Positions 1 to 6,109 of a stretch of 10,511 nucleotides of DNA are shown piece by piece. The notes beneath the pieces were generated by a model that had not been told where the DNA came from, made no database searches, and was given only the letters and a program-made list of their open reading frames with translations. Positions within the stretch are counted from its first letter, which is position 1. Each line of letters opens with the position of its first letter. The DNA is from an uncultured Steroidobacteraceae bacterium (GTDB lineage Bacteria > Pseudomonadota > Gammaproteobacteria > Steroidobacterales > Steroidobacteraceae): contig CATPBM010000327.1 in NCBI GenBank assembly GCA_955652625.1, forward strand, positions 1 through 10,511. The letters run 5' to 3'. The translations under genes were made by a program, and so were the position numbers.

Positions 1-210
1 GGAGGGCCGGGATTGGGCCTGGCGGCCGCGGGTAATGAGGCCGGCTCGCTCGAGCACCTTCAGATGCTTGGAGATTGCTGGCTGGCTCATGTCGAAGGGC
101 CGCGCCAGCTCCATCACGCCGGCTTCCCCGGCAGCGAGCCGCGCGAGGATCGCGCGGCGCGTGGGATCGGCCAGCGCGGCAAAGGTCTCGTTCAGTCGTT
201 GTGTTCTCAC
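1..210 (-). CDS. ArsR/SmtB-family winged-helix repressor (3' end beyond window)
   Basis: The first 70 codons of a minus-strand gene are visible; the rest lies left of the window. The translation starts (V)RTQRLNETFAALADPTRR, the classic N-terminus of small ArsR repressors. It continues through the winged-helix domain: DMSQPAISKHLKVLERAGLI (residues 40-59) is the recognition-helix block. No metal-binding cysteine motif is visible in this part. The 'ALADPTRRAIL' type often sits upstream of SRPBCC/AHSA1 genes, so it may answer to something other than metals; that is family knowledge, not shown here. The GTG at 210 is chosen because the reading frame upstream of it has no start codon and lies in AT-rich non-coding DNA. 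No Shine-Dalgarno sequence precedes it, so translation may be nearly leaderless. The family call is firm; the ligand is unknown. Confidence 0.9.
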   Translation of the reverse strand, partial: MRTQRLNETFAALADPTRRAILARLAAGEAGVMELARPFDMSQPAISKHLKVLERAGLITRGRQAQSRPS

Positions 211-214
211 TGTA

Positions 215-232
215 TTAAACCATAAGGTTATA
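215..232 (-). promoter_or_regulatory. Candidate ArsR operator/promoter (imperfect dyad in an AT-rich island)
   Basis: TTAAACC-ATAA-GGTTATA is an imperfect inverted repeat (five of seven arm positions pair) just upstream of the GTG start of the ArsR gene. It sits in an AT-rich patch of about 50 bp in otherwise GC-rich DNA. On the minus strand a TATAAC hexamer (231-236) could be the -10 element, which would put the transcript start only a few bases before the GTG. ArsR repressors commonly autoregulate through such dyads, so an operator is the natural reading. No convincing -35 was found. Confidence 0.45.
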
Positions 233-239
233 TAACTAT

Positions 240-564
240 TTAGTGTTCTATAGAATTCACCATTGCCTGTCAAGTTGAAAGGTACGCGCCGCGTGCCGCC
301 TCACCGGCGAGCGGCCCCGAGGCCATTCTTGGGAAACCTGTCCGTCAGGTACAGCGCGATCGCCGGCGACTCGAAGACCACGACGCCGTCGTCGGAAATC
401 GCGGGTAGCTTGCCGTGCGGGTGAGGATTGGCCGGATCCACCGCACCGCCGCCATCGCGGCTGCGCGTCGTGACGATCTGTATGGTATAGGGCGCCTCCA
501 ACTCCTCGAGAAGGAAGATAAAGCGCGTGGAACGTGAGTTCGGACGGTGATAGAGCGTGATCAT
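240..564 (-). pseudogene. Glutathione S-transferase remnant (frameshifted, truncated)
   Basis: The ATG at 564 opens a frame reading MITLYHRPNSRSTRFIFLLE, the thioredoxin-fold N-terminal domain of a bacterial GST. NPHPHGKLPAI carries the cis-proline and FESPAIALYLTDRFP the glutathione gamma-Glu-binding E-S pair. The frame stops at 301 after 87 residues; GSTs are usually about 200 or more. Removing one G from the GGGG run (complement of 315-318) restores the expected GLGPLAGEAARGAYLS continuation, which then meets a TGA (272-270) where the family often has Trp. A further QAMVNSIEH reads on to a TAA (242-240). The whole helical C-terminal domain is missing; the remnant runs straight into the ArsR promoter. 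I read this as a pseudogene with an insertion, a nonsense change and a 3' deletion. A sequencing error could explain the frameshift but not the lost domain. Confidence 0.85.
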
Positions 565-593
565 GGTGACGCGTCCCCGGTGAACAGCGCTCG

Positions 594-621
594 ATAGTAC
601 GCAATAATCGTTACATGTCTG
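594..621 (-). promoter_or_regulatory. Candidate sigma-70 promoter for the GST remnant
   Basis: On the minus strand CAGACA (complement of 616-621) lies 16 bp from TACTAT (complement of 594-599). Each matches the consensus at four or more positions, and the pair sits about 30 bp upstream of the GST ATG. This is the divergent gap between the GST remnant and the GNAT gene. It is a pattern match only. Confidence 0.3.
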
Positions 622-698
622 CCGGTCGTGACACACACCTCTGCGCGGGAGGTACCGCTGTATAAGCGCAGTAGCGCCGGCGCGTCCCCGGGTCGGAC

Positions 699-1223
699 GT
701 GAGTGTCCTCGACACGGCGCGCCTGCGTCTGCGTTGCCTTGAGAACGGCGACGCAGCGTTCATTGTCGAGTTGCTGACCGATCCTGATTTCCTGAGGAAT
801 GTGGGCGACCGCGGCGTACACAATGAGGAAGACGCGCGCCGCTACATCGCGAGCGGGCCGGTTGCCAGCTACGCGCGCTACCGCTTTGGCTTGTACCTTG
901 TCGAGCTTCGCGAGCCTGCGGTGGCGATCGGCATGTGCGGACTCTTGCGCCGCGACACGCACCCCGATGTGGAAATCGGGTTTGCTCTCCTGCCGCGCTT
1001 CCGCGGCCGCGGTTACGCGCTCGAGGCGGCACGGGCCACGCTGCGCCTGGGCGTCGAAACGCTCGGGCTGCAGCGTGTGGTGGCCATTACCGCCCCTGAC
1101 AACACGGCGTCCATCGACATCCTCGAAGCGCTCGGACTCAGGTTTGAACGCCTGGTGCGCTTCACGGACGACGCCAGCGAGTCACGCCTGTTCGTGTTCC
1201 AGCCGGCACACGCCGGCAACTGA
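699..1223 (+). CDS. GNAT-family N-acetyltransferase (RimJ/RimL type)
   Basis: A 174-residue protein that would transfer an acetyl group from acetyl-CoA to an amine, probably in the cytoplasm. The N-terminus 'LDTARLRLRCLENGDAAFI' is the usual opening of the RimJ/RimL/Acetyltransf_3 group ('TERLxLRxLxxxDa'). 'VEIGFALLPRFRGRGYALEA' (from about residue 90) contains the acetyl-CoA pyrophosphate-binding R-x-x-G-x-G signature (Arg100 to Gly105). 'ITAPDNTASIDILEALGLRFE' is the C-terminal motif with Asn and Ser typical of the fold. The length is normal for the family. The GTG at 699 is chosen because the conserved opening follows directly; the ribosome binding site is weak. The gene stands alone, divergent from the GST remnant and convergent with the next gene. 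Its substrate cannot be read from sequence: ribosomal protein, drug or small metabolite are all possible. Confidence 0.9.
   Translation: MSVLDTARLRLRCLENGDAAFIVELLTDPDFLRNVGDRGVHNEEDARRYIASGPVASYARYRFGLYLVELREPAVAIGMCGLLRRDTHPDVEIGFALLPRFRGRGYALEAARATLRLGVETLGLQRVVAITAPDNTASIDILEALGLRFERLVRFTDDASESRLFVFQPAHAGN
1202..1217. terminator. Short GC hairpin at a convergent gene junction
   Basis: GCCGGC-ACAC-GCCGGC forms a 6-bp stem with a 4-nt loop over the last codons of the acetyltransferase gene, 24 bp before the stop of the convergent gene. There is no T-run, so any terminator role is uncertain. Confidence 0.3.
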
Positions 1224-1240
1224 GCGCGGCGCGCTGCGCG

Positions 1241-1678
1241 TCAGCGCAATGACCTGATGGTCGCGAGCGCTGCCTCGCGCAACCGGGCGATGGCGTCATC
1301 GATGCGGTTGACGCTGGCCTCATCGTCCTTGCCGAGACCTTCCCAGCCCTCGCCCCAGGCTTTTTGCAACTCAGCCGCGCGCGCCGGCACCGCGCCCGGA
1401 ACCACCGTCGAGAGGTCGCGAATCACGAGTACGTAGGTCCAGCCGGTACGCGGATTGCCGCCATTGACGTCCCGGTCGTATTGCGCCAGGAACACCACGC
1501 GCTCGAGCTCGGCGAGTTTGGTCAGCAGCTCGAAAGTGGCCGTGCGGATGTTGCGGTTGTGCTCGGTGCGTTCATTGCGCCAGGTGTTGTACCCAAGACT
1601 CCCCAGCGCCACGAGCAGGCTGATGAGAGCCACAGCGTTGTTGCGCAGCTGCTGGCGGAACGTGCTCATGGTGCGCAC
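1241..1678 (-). CDS. Hypothetical single-pass membrane-anchored protein
   Basis: A 145-residue protein of no family I recognise. Residues about 14-31 (AVALISLLVALGSLGYNT) form one hydrophobic helix near the N-terminus, preceded by FRQQLRNN and followed by WRNERTEHNRN. The charge pattern could place the remaining ~110 residues on either side of the inner membrane. That part is charged and looks helical (for example 'TATFELLTKLAELERVVFLAQYDRD' and the C-terminal 'RIDDAIARLREAALATIRSLR'), with a central 'GWTYVLVIRDLSTVV' segment. GTG at 1678 is favoured because GAGGG lies about 10 bases upstream; the ATG at 1669 (MSTFRQQ) is the alternative. It is convergent with the acetyltransferase gene and divergent from the DUF488 remnant. 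Coding character is good, but the function is unknown. Confidence 0.7.
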   Translation of the reverse strand: MRTMSTFRQQLRNNAVALISLLVALGSLGYNTWRNERTEHNRNIRTATFELLTKLAELERVVFLAQYDRDVNGGNPRTGWTYVLVIRDLSTVVPGAVPARAAELQKAWGEGWEGLGKDDEASVNRIDDAIARLREAALATIRSLR

Positions 1679-1682
1679 GCAT

Positions 1683-1999
1683 GATACGCCCTCGGGCGCG
1701 CGGCTGGATCGGGCGAGATATCAGCAAGGAACCCGCCGCGCTCGATGAGTGGCTGATCGATCTGGCTCCGAGCACGCTCTGCGCAAGTGGTTCCACCGTG
1801 AGCTGGCGCGCTGGCCGGAGTTCGGCACGCGCTATCGAGCCGAGCTGCGCGCCCCGCGGTGCAGTTGCAGGCGCTGCGCAAGCGCGCCGCCGGGCAGCGT
1901 GTCACTCTTCTTTATGCTGCGCGCGACGCCCACATCAACCACGCCCTCGTGCAGCAGGACGTGCTGGGCGAGTTCCGCACCGCAGCTCCTGCCGCTTAA
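1683..1999 (+). pseudogene. YeaO/DUF488-family remnant with two internal frameshifts
   Basis: Three consecutive frames together spell a DUF488 protein. Frame one gives ISKEPAALDEWLIDLAPST (1720-1776). Frame two gives LRKWFHRELARWPEFGTRY and then RAELRA (from about 1779 to 1853). Frame three gives AVQLQALRKRAAGQRVTLLY, then AARDAHINHALVQQDVLGEF and a TAA at 1997-1999. This follows, from memory, the E. coli YeaO order (LALDEWDKEITPSTELRK..., LTLLYSAKN...NHALVLADWL). One-base deletions near 1777 and 1853 explain both shifts. The conserved beginning (RVYDP...RILVDRLWPRG) is reduced to a scrambled LDR or GWIGRD. Each single frame gives only a meaningless ORF. The family's role is unknown, and the copy here is dead unless sequencing errors explain two separate indels. 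Confidence 0.85.
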
Positions 2000-2101
2000 C
2001 GGCGCTGGACCGCCCGGCGGCGCTGCCGCACAGCGGGCACGAGGGTTTGTCATCCGCGGGCCGGCACGCGCGTTTCTATCTTTGGGTGAGCCTAATCCAA
2101 T

Positions 2102-2107
2102 AAGGAG
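2102..2107 (+). promoter_or_regulatory. Strong Shine-Dalgarno site for the small lipoprotein gene
   Basis: AAGGAG lies 6 bases upstream of the ATG at 2114. It is the clearest plus-strand ribosome binding site in the window and supports the short reading frame that follows as a real gene. Confidence 0.8.
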
Positions 2108-2113
2108 CGGAAC

Positions 2114-2275
2114 ATGCGAGGCATCGTCAAATTGCTGATTGCCCTGGGATTCGGCGCGGCGCTGGGGGGCTGCGTGGTGACTCCGGTCGGACCTGGGCGC
2201 GCTTATGTCGGAGTGGGCATCGTCGTGCCGGCTCCGGTGTTCGTCGTGCACGACGGTTACTACTACCGGCACTGA
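2114..2275 (+). CDS. Small secreted lipoprotein, 53 aa
   Basis: A short gene with an ideal ribosome binding site, ending in tandem stops (TGA then TAA read through 'tgataa'). The product begins MRGIVKLLIALGFGAALGGC: one Arg and one Lys, a hydrophobic core, and a lipobox (L-G-G-C) with Cys20 as the lipidated residue. The mature peptide is only 34 residues (VVTPVGPGRAYVGVGIVVPA, then PVFVVHDGYYYRH), rich in Val, Gly, Pro and Tyr and ending in a basic aromatic tail. Small proteobacterial lipoproteins of this general look (a short VP/Y-rich chain after the lipobox) are common and mostly uncharacterised. No Asp follows the Cys, so outer-membrane sorting is likely by the +2 rule (Val at +2); that is inference. 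No clear promoter was found upstream. Confidence 0.8.
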   Translation: MRGIVKLLIALGFGAALGGCVVTPVGPGRAYVGVGIVVPAPVFVVHDGYYYRH

Positions 2276-2305
2276 TAAGCAAGCCCCCGCACCCGACAGA
2301 CGCCG

Positions 2306-2328
2306 CCTGCGCACCGTATGTGCGCGGG
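2306..2328 (+). terminator. Hairpin after the lipoprotein gene
   Basis: CCTGCGCAC-CGTAT-GTGCGCGGG folds into a 9-bp stem (one G-T pair) with a 5-nt loop, 31 bp after the lipoprotein stop. A second small GCGC-TTC-GCGC hairpin follows at once. There is no clear T-run, so this is a probable but unproven terminator separating the lipoprotein from the operon downstream. Confidence 0.45.
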
Positions 2329-2355
2329 CGCTTCGCGCGCCGTGCTTTCGCCCCC

Positions 2356-2398
2356 CTCTCCTTGCCTGCTCTCCTTGCCTGCTCTCCTTGCCTGCTCT
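2356..2398 (+). repeat. 13-bp tandem repeat, 3.3 copies
   Basis: The unit CTCTCCTTGCCTG occurs three times without mismatch (2356-2368, 2369-2381, 2382-2394), followed by a partial CTCT. It lies in the non-coding gap between the lipoprotein gene and the five-gene operon, about 95 bp before the first ATG. It is a pyrimidine-rich tract on the coding strand. The rest of the gap (2276-2492) holds only the hairpin above and no promoter I can support. Confidence 0.9.
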
Positions 2399-2492
2399 CG
2401 CGTGATCCGCAGAGCGTCGGTTAGTATCCGTCGCGGGCGGGTGAATCGCAGAAGCGCCGCCGCGCGAGGTTCGGGCGGGCTCGCGAGGGACC

Positions 2493-4805
2493 ATGATCAC
2501 AGCGAAGATTGCGGCCCTTGCGGCGCTATTGGGCGCGGTGAACGCGCTGACATGCGCCACGGCTGCCGTGCAGGTAGTCACCGGTCCCACACCCATACCC
2601 TCAGGCAACGCCCGCGCGGCGGGCGACATCACCGTCGTCAACGAGAAACTGGCCTTCGCGCTGGCAGTGCAATCGCCGGCACCGTACGGCGTGCCGCATG
2701 GCGCTCTCGTGGACATCGCGCCCGTGAGTCACGGCCGGATCGGTCGCGACCGCGTGGTATTCGCCGATTTCATTCCCAACAACTGGTCCGCCTGGCCCAA
2801 CACGTATCAGCACGTCGATATCCTGGAGCGCGGCCCGCGGCAGGCGCGTATCCGCGCCGTGCGCGACTGGGGCAAGGTGACCATCACGACGCTCTACACG
2901 CTCGCGGCGGAGTCCGATGAGATCGCCATCAGCACCACCATGACCAACGAGGGGGATAGCGCCCTGCCCGGCCTGCTCTCGGGCCTGACCCTGTGGCCGA
3001 GCAGCGGCTTTCTGTTCCCGGTTCCGGGGCTTGCCGGGGTCACGGAGGGCAAGGCCGAGGGCGCGCTGTCCGCGCGGGTGGTCGCTTACGATGCCGACTG
3101 GACCGTGACGCTGCACGCGCCCTATCTCGATCATGTGGGCTCCAACTCCAGGGACCTGTTCCTGCTGCACACGCTCGAGCCGCACGCGAGCCGCACCTTC
3201 AGCGGCTGGCTGCAGGTCGGCTCGAGCGGTGACCTCGCGCCCGTCGTCAGCGCGGAAATCCAACGCCGCCATTTACCCTTTGGCACCGTGCACGGCGTTG
3301 CCAGCACCCGCGAGGGTCAGCCGATCGGGCAACCCGTCGTGGTCGTGGAAAAGGATGGCAAGCCCTACGCCTGGGCTCTGGGACACGATGGCGGCTATAC
3401 GCTCACTCTCCCGGCGGGCGACTATGCCCTCTACGCCACCGGCCGCAACTACGCGCGCAGCGATACGACCCCGGTGAGCATTTCAGCAGGCACTAACCAG
3501 GTGCGCGACTTCCGCAATCTGGGAGGTCCGGGCCGCATCGAGTTCGCCGTGACCGATGCAGCGCGCGGCATGCCGCTGGATGCGCGCATCGTGATCAGCG
3601 AGGGCGAGAAGCCGCTGGTGGAATTTCTCGGCCGCAAGACCTTCTTCACCGAGCTCGAGCGTCGCGGGCACACGGCCATGCCGATCGCGCCAGGCCACTA
3701 CCGGTTCAGCGTCTCCTCCGGCGGCGGTTTCCTCGCGCAGGACGCCGACGTGGCGCTCAGCGTCGAGCCGGGCAGGCTCACGCAGGCCGGCGCGAAGATC
3801 AATCGGGTTTTCGCGCCGCCGGCAAGCGGCTGGTATTCCGCCGACCTGCATCATCACGCCGACCAGGCAGAAGCCGTGACGCCGCCTGCCGACCTCGCCC
3901 GCTCGCAGCTGGCCGCGGGGCTCGACGTGCTTTTCGTGAGCGATCACGACTCGACCGTCAACCATGCGCCCCTGCGTCAGATCGCGGCGCGCCGCGGCGT
4001 GCCCTTCATCCCCGGCATCGAGATGTCGCCCTCCTGGGGTCATTTCAACGCTTATCCGCTCACTCCCGGCGCGAAGCTGGCGATCGACACCAGCACGGCC
4101 AGTATCGATGTCCTCCTCGGGGAAGCGCGGCGTGAAGGCGCCACGGTGGTGCAGGTCAATCACCCCTATATTCCCTACGGCTACTTCGCCAGCCTCGATG
4201 CGGGCGTCGCACCGGGGGGTTTCAATCCGGGCTTCGACCTGATCGAAATCAATTCGTCTCAGCCGAACGACGACCCGAAAGTCCTCACGAAGCTGTGGGC
4301 CTTCTGGAATGAGGGCAAGCACTACTATCTTGCCGCGGGCAGTGATACCCACGATGTGTGGAACGAGCAATCCGGTCGCGTTCGCACCTTCGCGCACGTG
4401 CAGGGCCGGCTGACCTCCCAGGCCTTCGTGAATGCGCTTAAGGCCGGTTGCGCCTACGTCACTTACGGTCCGCTCGTATTCCCCGCCAGGCCCTTCGGGA
4501 AGATGAGAGTACGGCCGGAACAGCCGGTCACGCTCAGTTTTGAGCTTGCGTCCGTCGCCGGCCTGAAGAAGGCAGAGCTCATCGGCGGCGGCAGGGTCCT
4601 CGACACCCGCACCTTCCCCGCGAGGCCACTGCAGGCACACGCCGAGTTTGTACTTGGGGATGACGCGTACACGCCCCGGAGCGGGCCGCGCTGGTACGCC
4701 CTGATAGTGGAGGATCAGCGGGGCCACAAGGCGTACACGGACCCTTACTGGCTCATGGCGGACGCCTCCGACATGCCGCCGCCTTCGCCGGCCCGAAAGA
4801 AATAG
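2493..4805 (+). CDS. Secreted CehA/McbA-type PHP-domain metallohydrolase
   Basis: A 770-residue exported hydrolase and first gene of the operon. Residues 1-24 are a signal peptide (Lys5, hydrophobic core, cleavage near ATA-AVQ). An N-terminal beta-rich part follows. A carboxypeptidase-regulatory-like beta-sandwich lies at about 285-345 (LPFGTVHGVASTREGQP... DGGYTLTLPAGDYALYA). The PHP metal-dependent hydrolase domain starts at about 448. Its metal-binding signatures are visible: H453-x-H455, SDHD (483-486), Glu510 in GIEMS, VNHP with His557, and GSDTHD with Asp618 and His620. The family includes carbaryl hydrolase CehA and other ester, carbamate or phosphoester hydrolases. I infer release of a small phosphonate from a larger ester or amide in the periplasm; the true substrate is unknown. 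The start has GAGGGA only 2 bases away, an unusually short spacing, but the signal peptide fixes it. The stop shares one base with the next start (TAGTG). Confidence 0.88.
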   Translation: MITAKIAALAALLGAVNALTCATAAVQVVTGPTPIPSGNARAAGDITVVNEKLAFALAVQSPAPYGVPHGALVDIAPVSHGRIGRDRVVFADFIPNNWSAWPNTYQHVDILERGPRQARIRAVRDWGKVTITTLYTLAAESDEIAISTTMTNEGDSALPGLLSGLTLWPSSGFLFPVPGLAGVTEGKAEGALSARVVAYDADWTVTLHAPYLDHVGSNSRDLFLLHTLEPHASRTFSGWLQVGSSGDLAPVVSAEIQRRHLPFGTVHGVASTREGQPIGQPVVVVEKDGKPYAWALGHDGGYTLTLPAGDYALYATGRNYARSDTTPVSISAGTNQVRDFRNLGGPGRIEFAVTDAARGMPLDARIVISEGEKPLVEFLGRKTFFTELERRGHTAMPIAPGHYRFSVSSGGGFLAQDADVALSVEPGRLTQAGAKINRVFAPPASGWYSADLHHHADQAEAVTPPADLARSQLAAGLDVLFVSDHDSTVNHAPLRQIAARRGVPFIPGIEMSPSWGHFNAYPLTPGAKLAIDTSTASIDVLLGEARREGATVVQVNHPYIPYGYFASLDAGVAPGGFNPGFDLIEINSSQPNDDPKVLTKLWAFWNEGKHYYLAAGSDTHDVWNEQSGRVRTFAHVQGRLTSQAFVNALKAGCAYVTYGPLVFPARPFGKMRVRPEQPVTLSFELASVAGLKKAELIGGGRVLDTRTFPARPLQAHAEFVLGDDAYTPRSGPRWYALIVEDQRGHKAYTDPYWLMADASDMPPPSPARKK

Positions 4806-6109
4806 TGGCCGCCGCGCGGGACAGGTCGCTGCGTTATGGACAGGCCCGGACCATCCTGGTGCTGTTTGGCGGCTACGCCGCCTGTTACTACTGTCGCACA
4901 GACCTCTCGGTCGCCACGCCGCTGTTGGTCGAGGAGCTGGGAACGCACGGTATCAGCCACAGCGAGGCGCTCGTCCGCATCGGCACGCTCAGCTCGCTCG
5001 GGGTCCTCGCCTACGCGCTGGGGAAGTTGTTTCTCACCGGCCTCGGGGATTACTGGGGCGGCCGGCGCAACTTCCTCATCGGTGTCGGAGGCGCCATGGT
5101 GTTCACGCTCATATTCGCCGCCGGCGGCGCGCTCCCGGTGTTCACTCTCGCCTGGATCGGAAACCGGCTCACGCAGTCGATCGGCTGGGCGGGCCTCATC
5201 AAGGTCTCCTCCAGGTGGTTCGACTATTCATCGTATGGATCGATCATCGGCATTCTGAGCATCAGCTATCTGGTCGGCGACGCTCTCGCACGTCAACAGA
5301 TGGGGATGCTGATCGAGCACGGCTACGGCTGGCGGGGACTGTTCGGGTTCGCGGCAATCGTCGCCGGCGCCATGCTGCTCGCCAATCTGCTGTGGCTGCG
5401 CGAGTCGCGCGTCGCGGAAGGCCACGCCGCGGCCATGCCGAACCCGCTCAATCTCTTTGCCGATGCAGACTCCCGGCCCGCCAGCGTCGGCGCGCTGCTC
5501 CTGCCCCTGCTGCGCAGCCGCGCGTTTGTGCTGGTTTGCGTGCTATCGTTCGCGTGCACAATCGTCCGCGAGACCTTCAATACCTGGACGCCCGAGTACC
5601 TGCATCATCTGGGCTACAGCATGAGCCACTCCGCGACCCTGAGTGCGATCTTCCCGGCGGTGGGAGTCGTGTCCGTGCTGGTGGCCGGCTGGCTGAGCGA
5701 CCGGCTCGGGCTGAACGGCCGCTCGCTGCTGATGTTCCTCGGCCTGGGCGCTGCCGCGGCGGCGCTGCTGGCGCTCATGGTCCTGCGCTCCACTTCATCC
5801 CCCTTACTCCTTCCCGTGGCGCTGATCGGCGTCGTCGCCTTTTGCCTGCTCGGCCCCTACTCCTACCTGGGGGGCGCTTTTGCGCTCGACTTCGGCGGCA
5901 AGCAGGCGAGCGCGGCCTCCTCGGGCATCATCGATGGCATCGGCTACCTCGGCGGTGTACTTGCCGGATACGGCGTGGCGCGCCTCTCCGTTGCAGTGGG
6001 CTGGGACGGGGTGTTCCTGGCGCTGGCCGCGGTGAGCGCGTTGGCTGCCGTGTGCGCCGGAGCCCTGCACGTGTTGAATACCCGCGCCGCGAGAAGCGCC
6101 CATGCCTAG
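4805..6109 (+). CDS. MFS transporter, organophosphate:phosphate antiporter (OPA/GlpT-like) family
   Basis: A 434-residue inner-membrane carrier with about 12 hydrophobic helices and a polar central loop near 200-225. TM1 reads GGYAACYYCRTDLSVATP, matching the GlpT block 'YYLVRKNFALAMP', so Arg31 corresponds to phosphate-binding Arg45 of GlpT. TM7 reads TIVRETFNTWTPEYLHHLGY, matching 'YVLRYGILDWSPTYLKE', so Arg255 corresponds to Arg269. 'NRLTQSIGWAGL' matches the QGMGWPP segment. The residue aligned with GlpT His165 appears to be Tyr or Ser (SISYLVGDA), which suggests a different ligand. These alignments are from memory. OPA carriers swap organophosphates for inorganic phosphate; here I infer uptake of the phosphonate used by the downstream oxygenases, perhaps against the phosphate they release. 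Start is GTG, overlapping the previous stop by one base; its own stop overlaps the next gene by 8 bases. Confidence 0.88.
   Translation: MAAARDRSLRYGQARTILVLFGGYAACYYCRTDLSVATPLLVEELGTHGISHSEALVRIGTLSSLGVLAYALGKLFLTGLGDYWGGRRNFLIGVGGAMVFTLIFAAGGALPVFTLAWIGNRLTQSIGWAGLIKVSSRWFDYSSYGSIIGILSISYLVGDALARQQMGMLIEHGYGWRGLFGFAAIVAGAMLLANLLWLRESRVAEGHAAAMPNPLNLFADADSRPASVGALLLPLLRSRAFVLVCVLSFACTIVRETFNTWTPEYLHHLGYSMSHSATLSAIFPAVGVVSVLVAGWLSDRLGLNGRSLLMFLGLGAAAAALLALMVLRSTSSPLLLPVALIGVVAFCLLGPYSYLGGAFALDFGGKQASAASSGIIDGIGYLGGVLAGYGVARLSVAVGWDGVFLALAAVSALAAVCAGALHVLNTRAARSAHA

Noticed and set aside
2276..2492. Pho box or clear sigma-70 promoter for the operon
   Set aside because: No CTGTCAT-type direct repeat was found; TAGTAT at 2422-2427 could be a -10, but no fitting -35 precedes it.
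1832..2716. 294-codon minus-strand frame spanning the lipoprotein and the operon leader
   Set aside because: It crosses the DUF488 remnant, the lipoprotein, the tandem repeat and the PHP gene start, and its composition is Ala/Arg/His-rich without domains.
3483..4727. 414-codon open frame on the minus strand
   Set aside because: It lies entirely antisense to the PHP hydrolase gene, whose conserved motifs prove the plus strand. Long antisense frames are common in GC-rich DNA.
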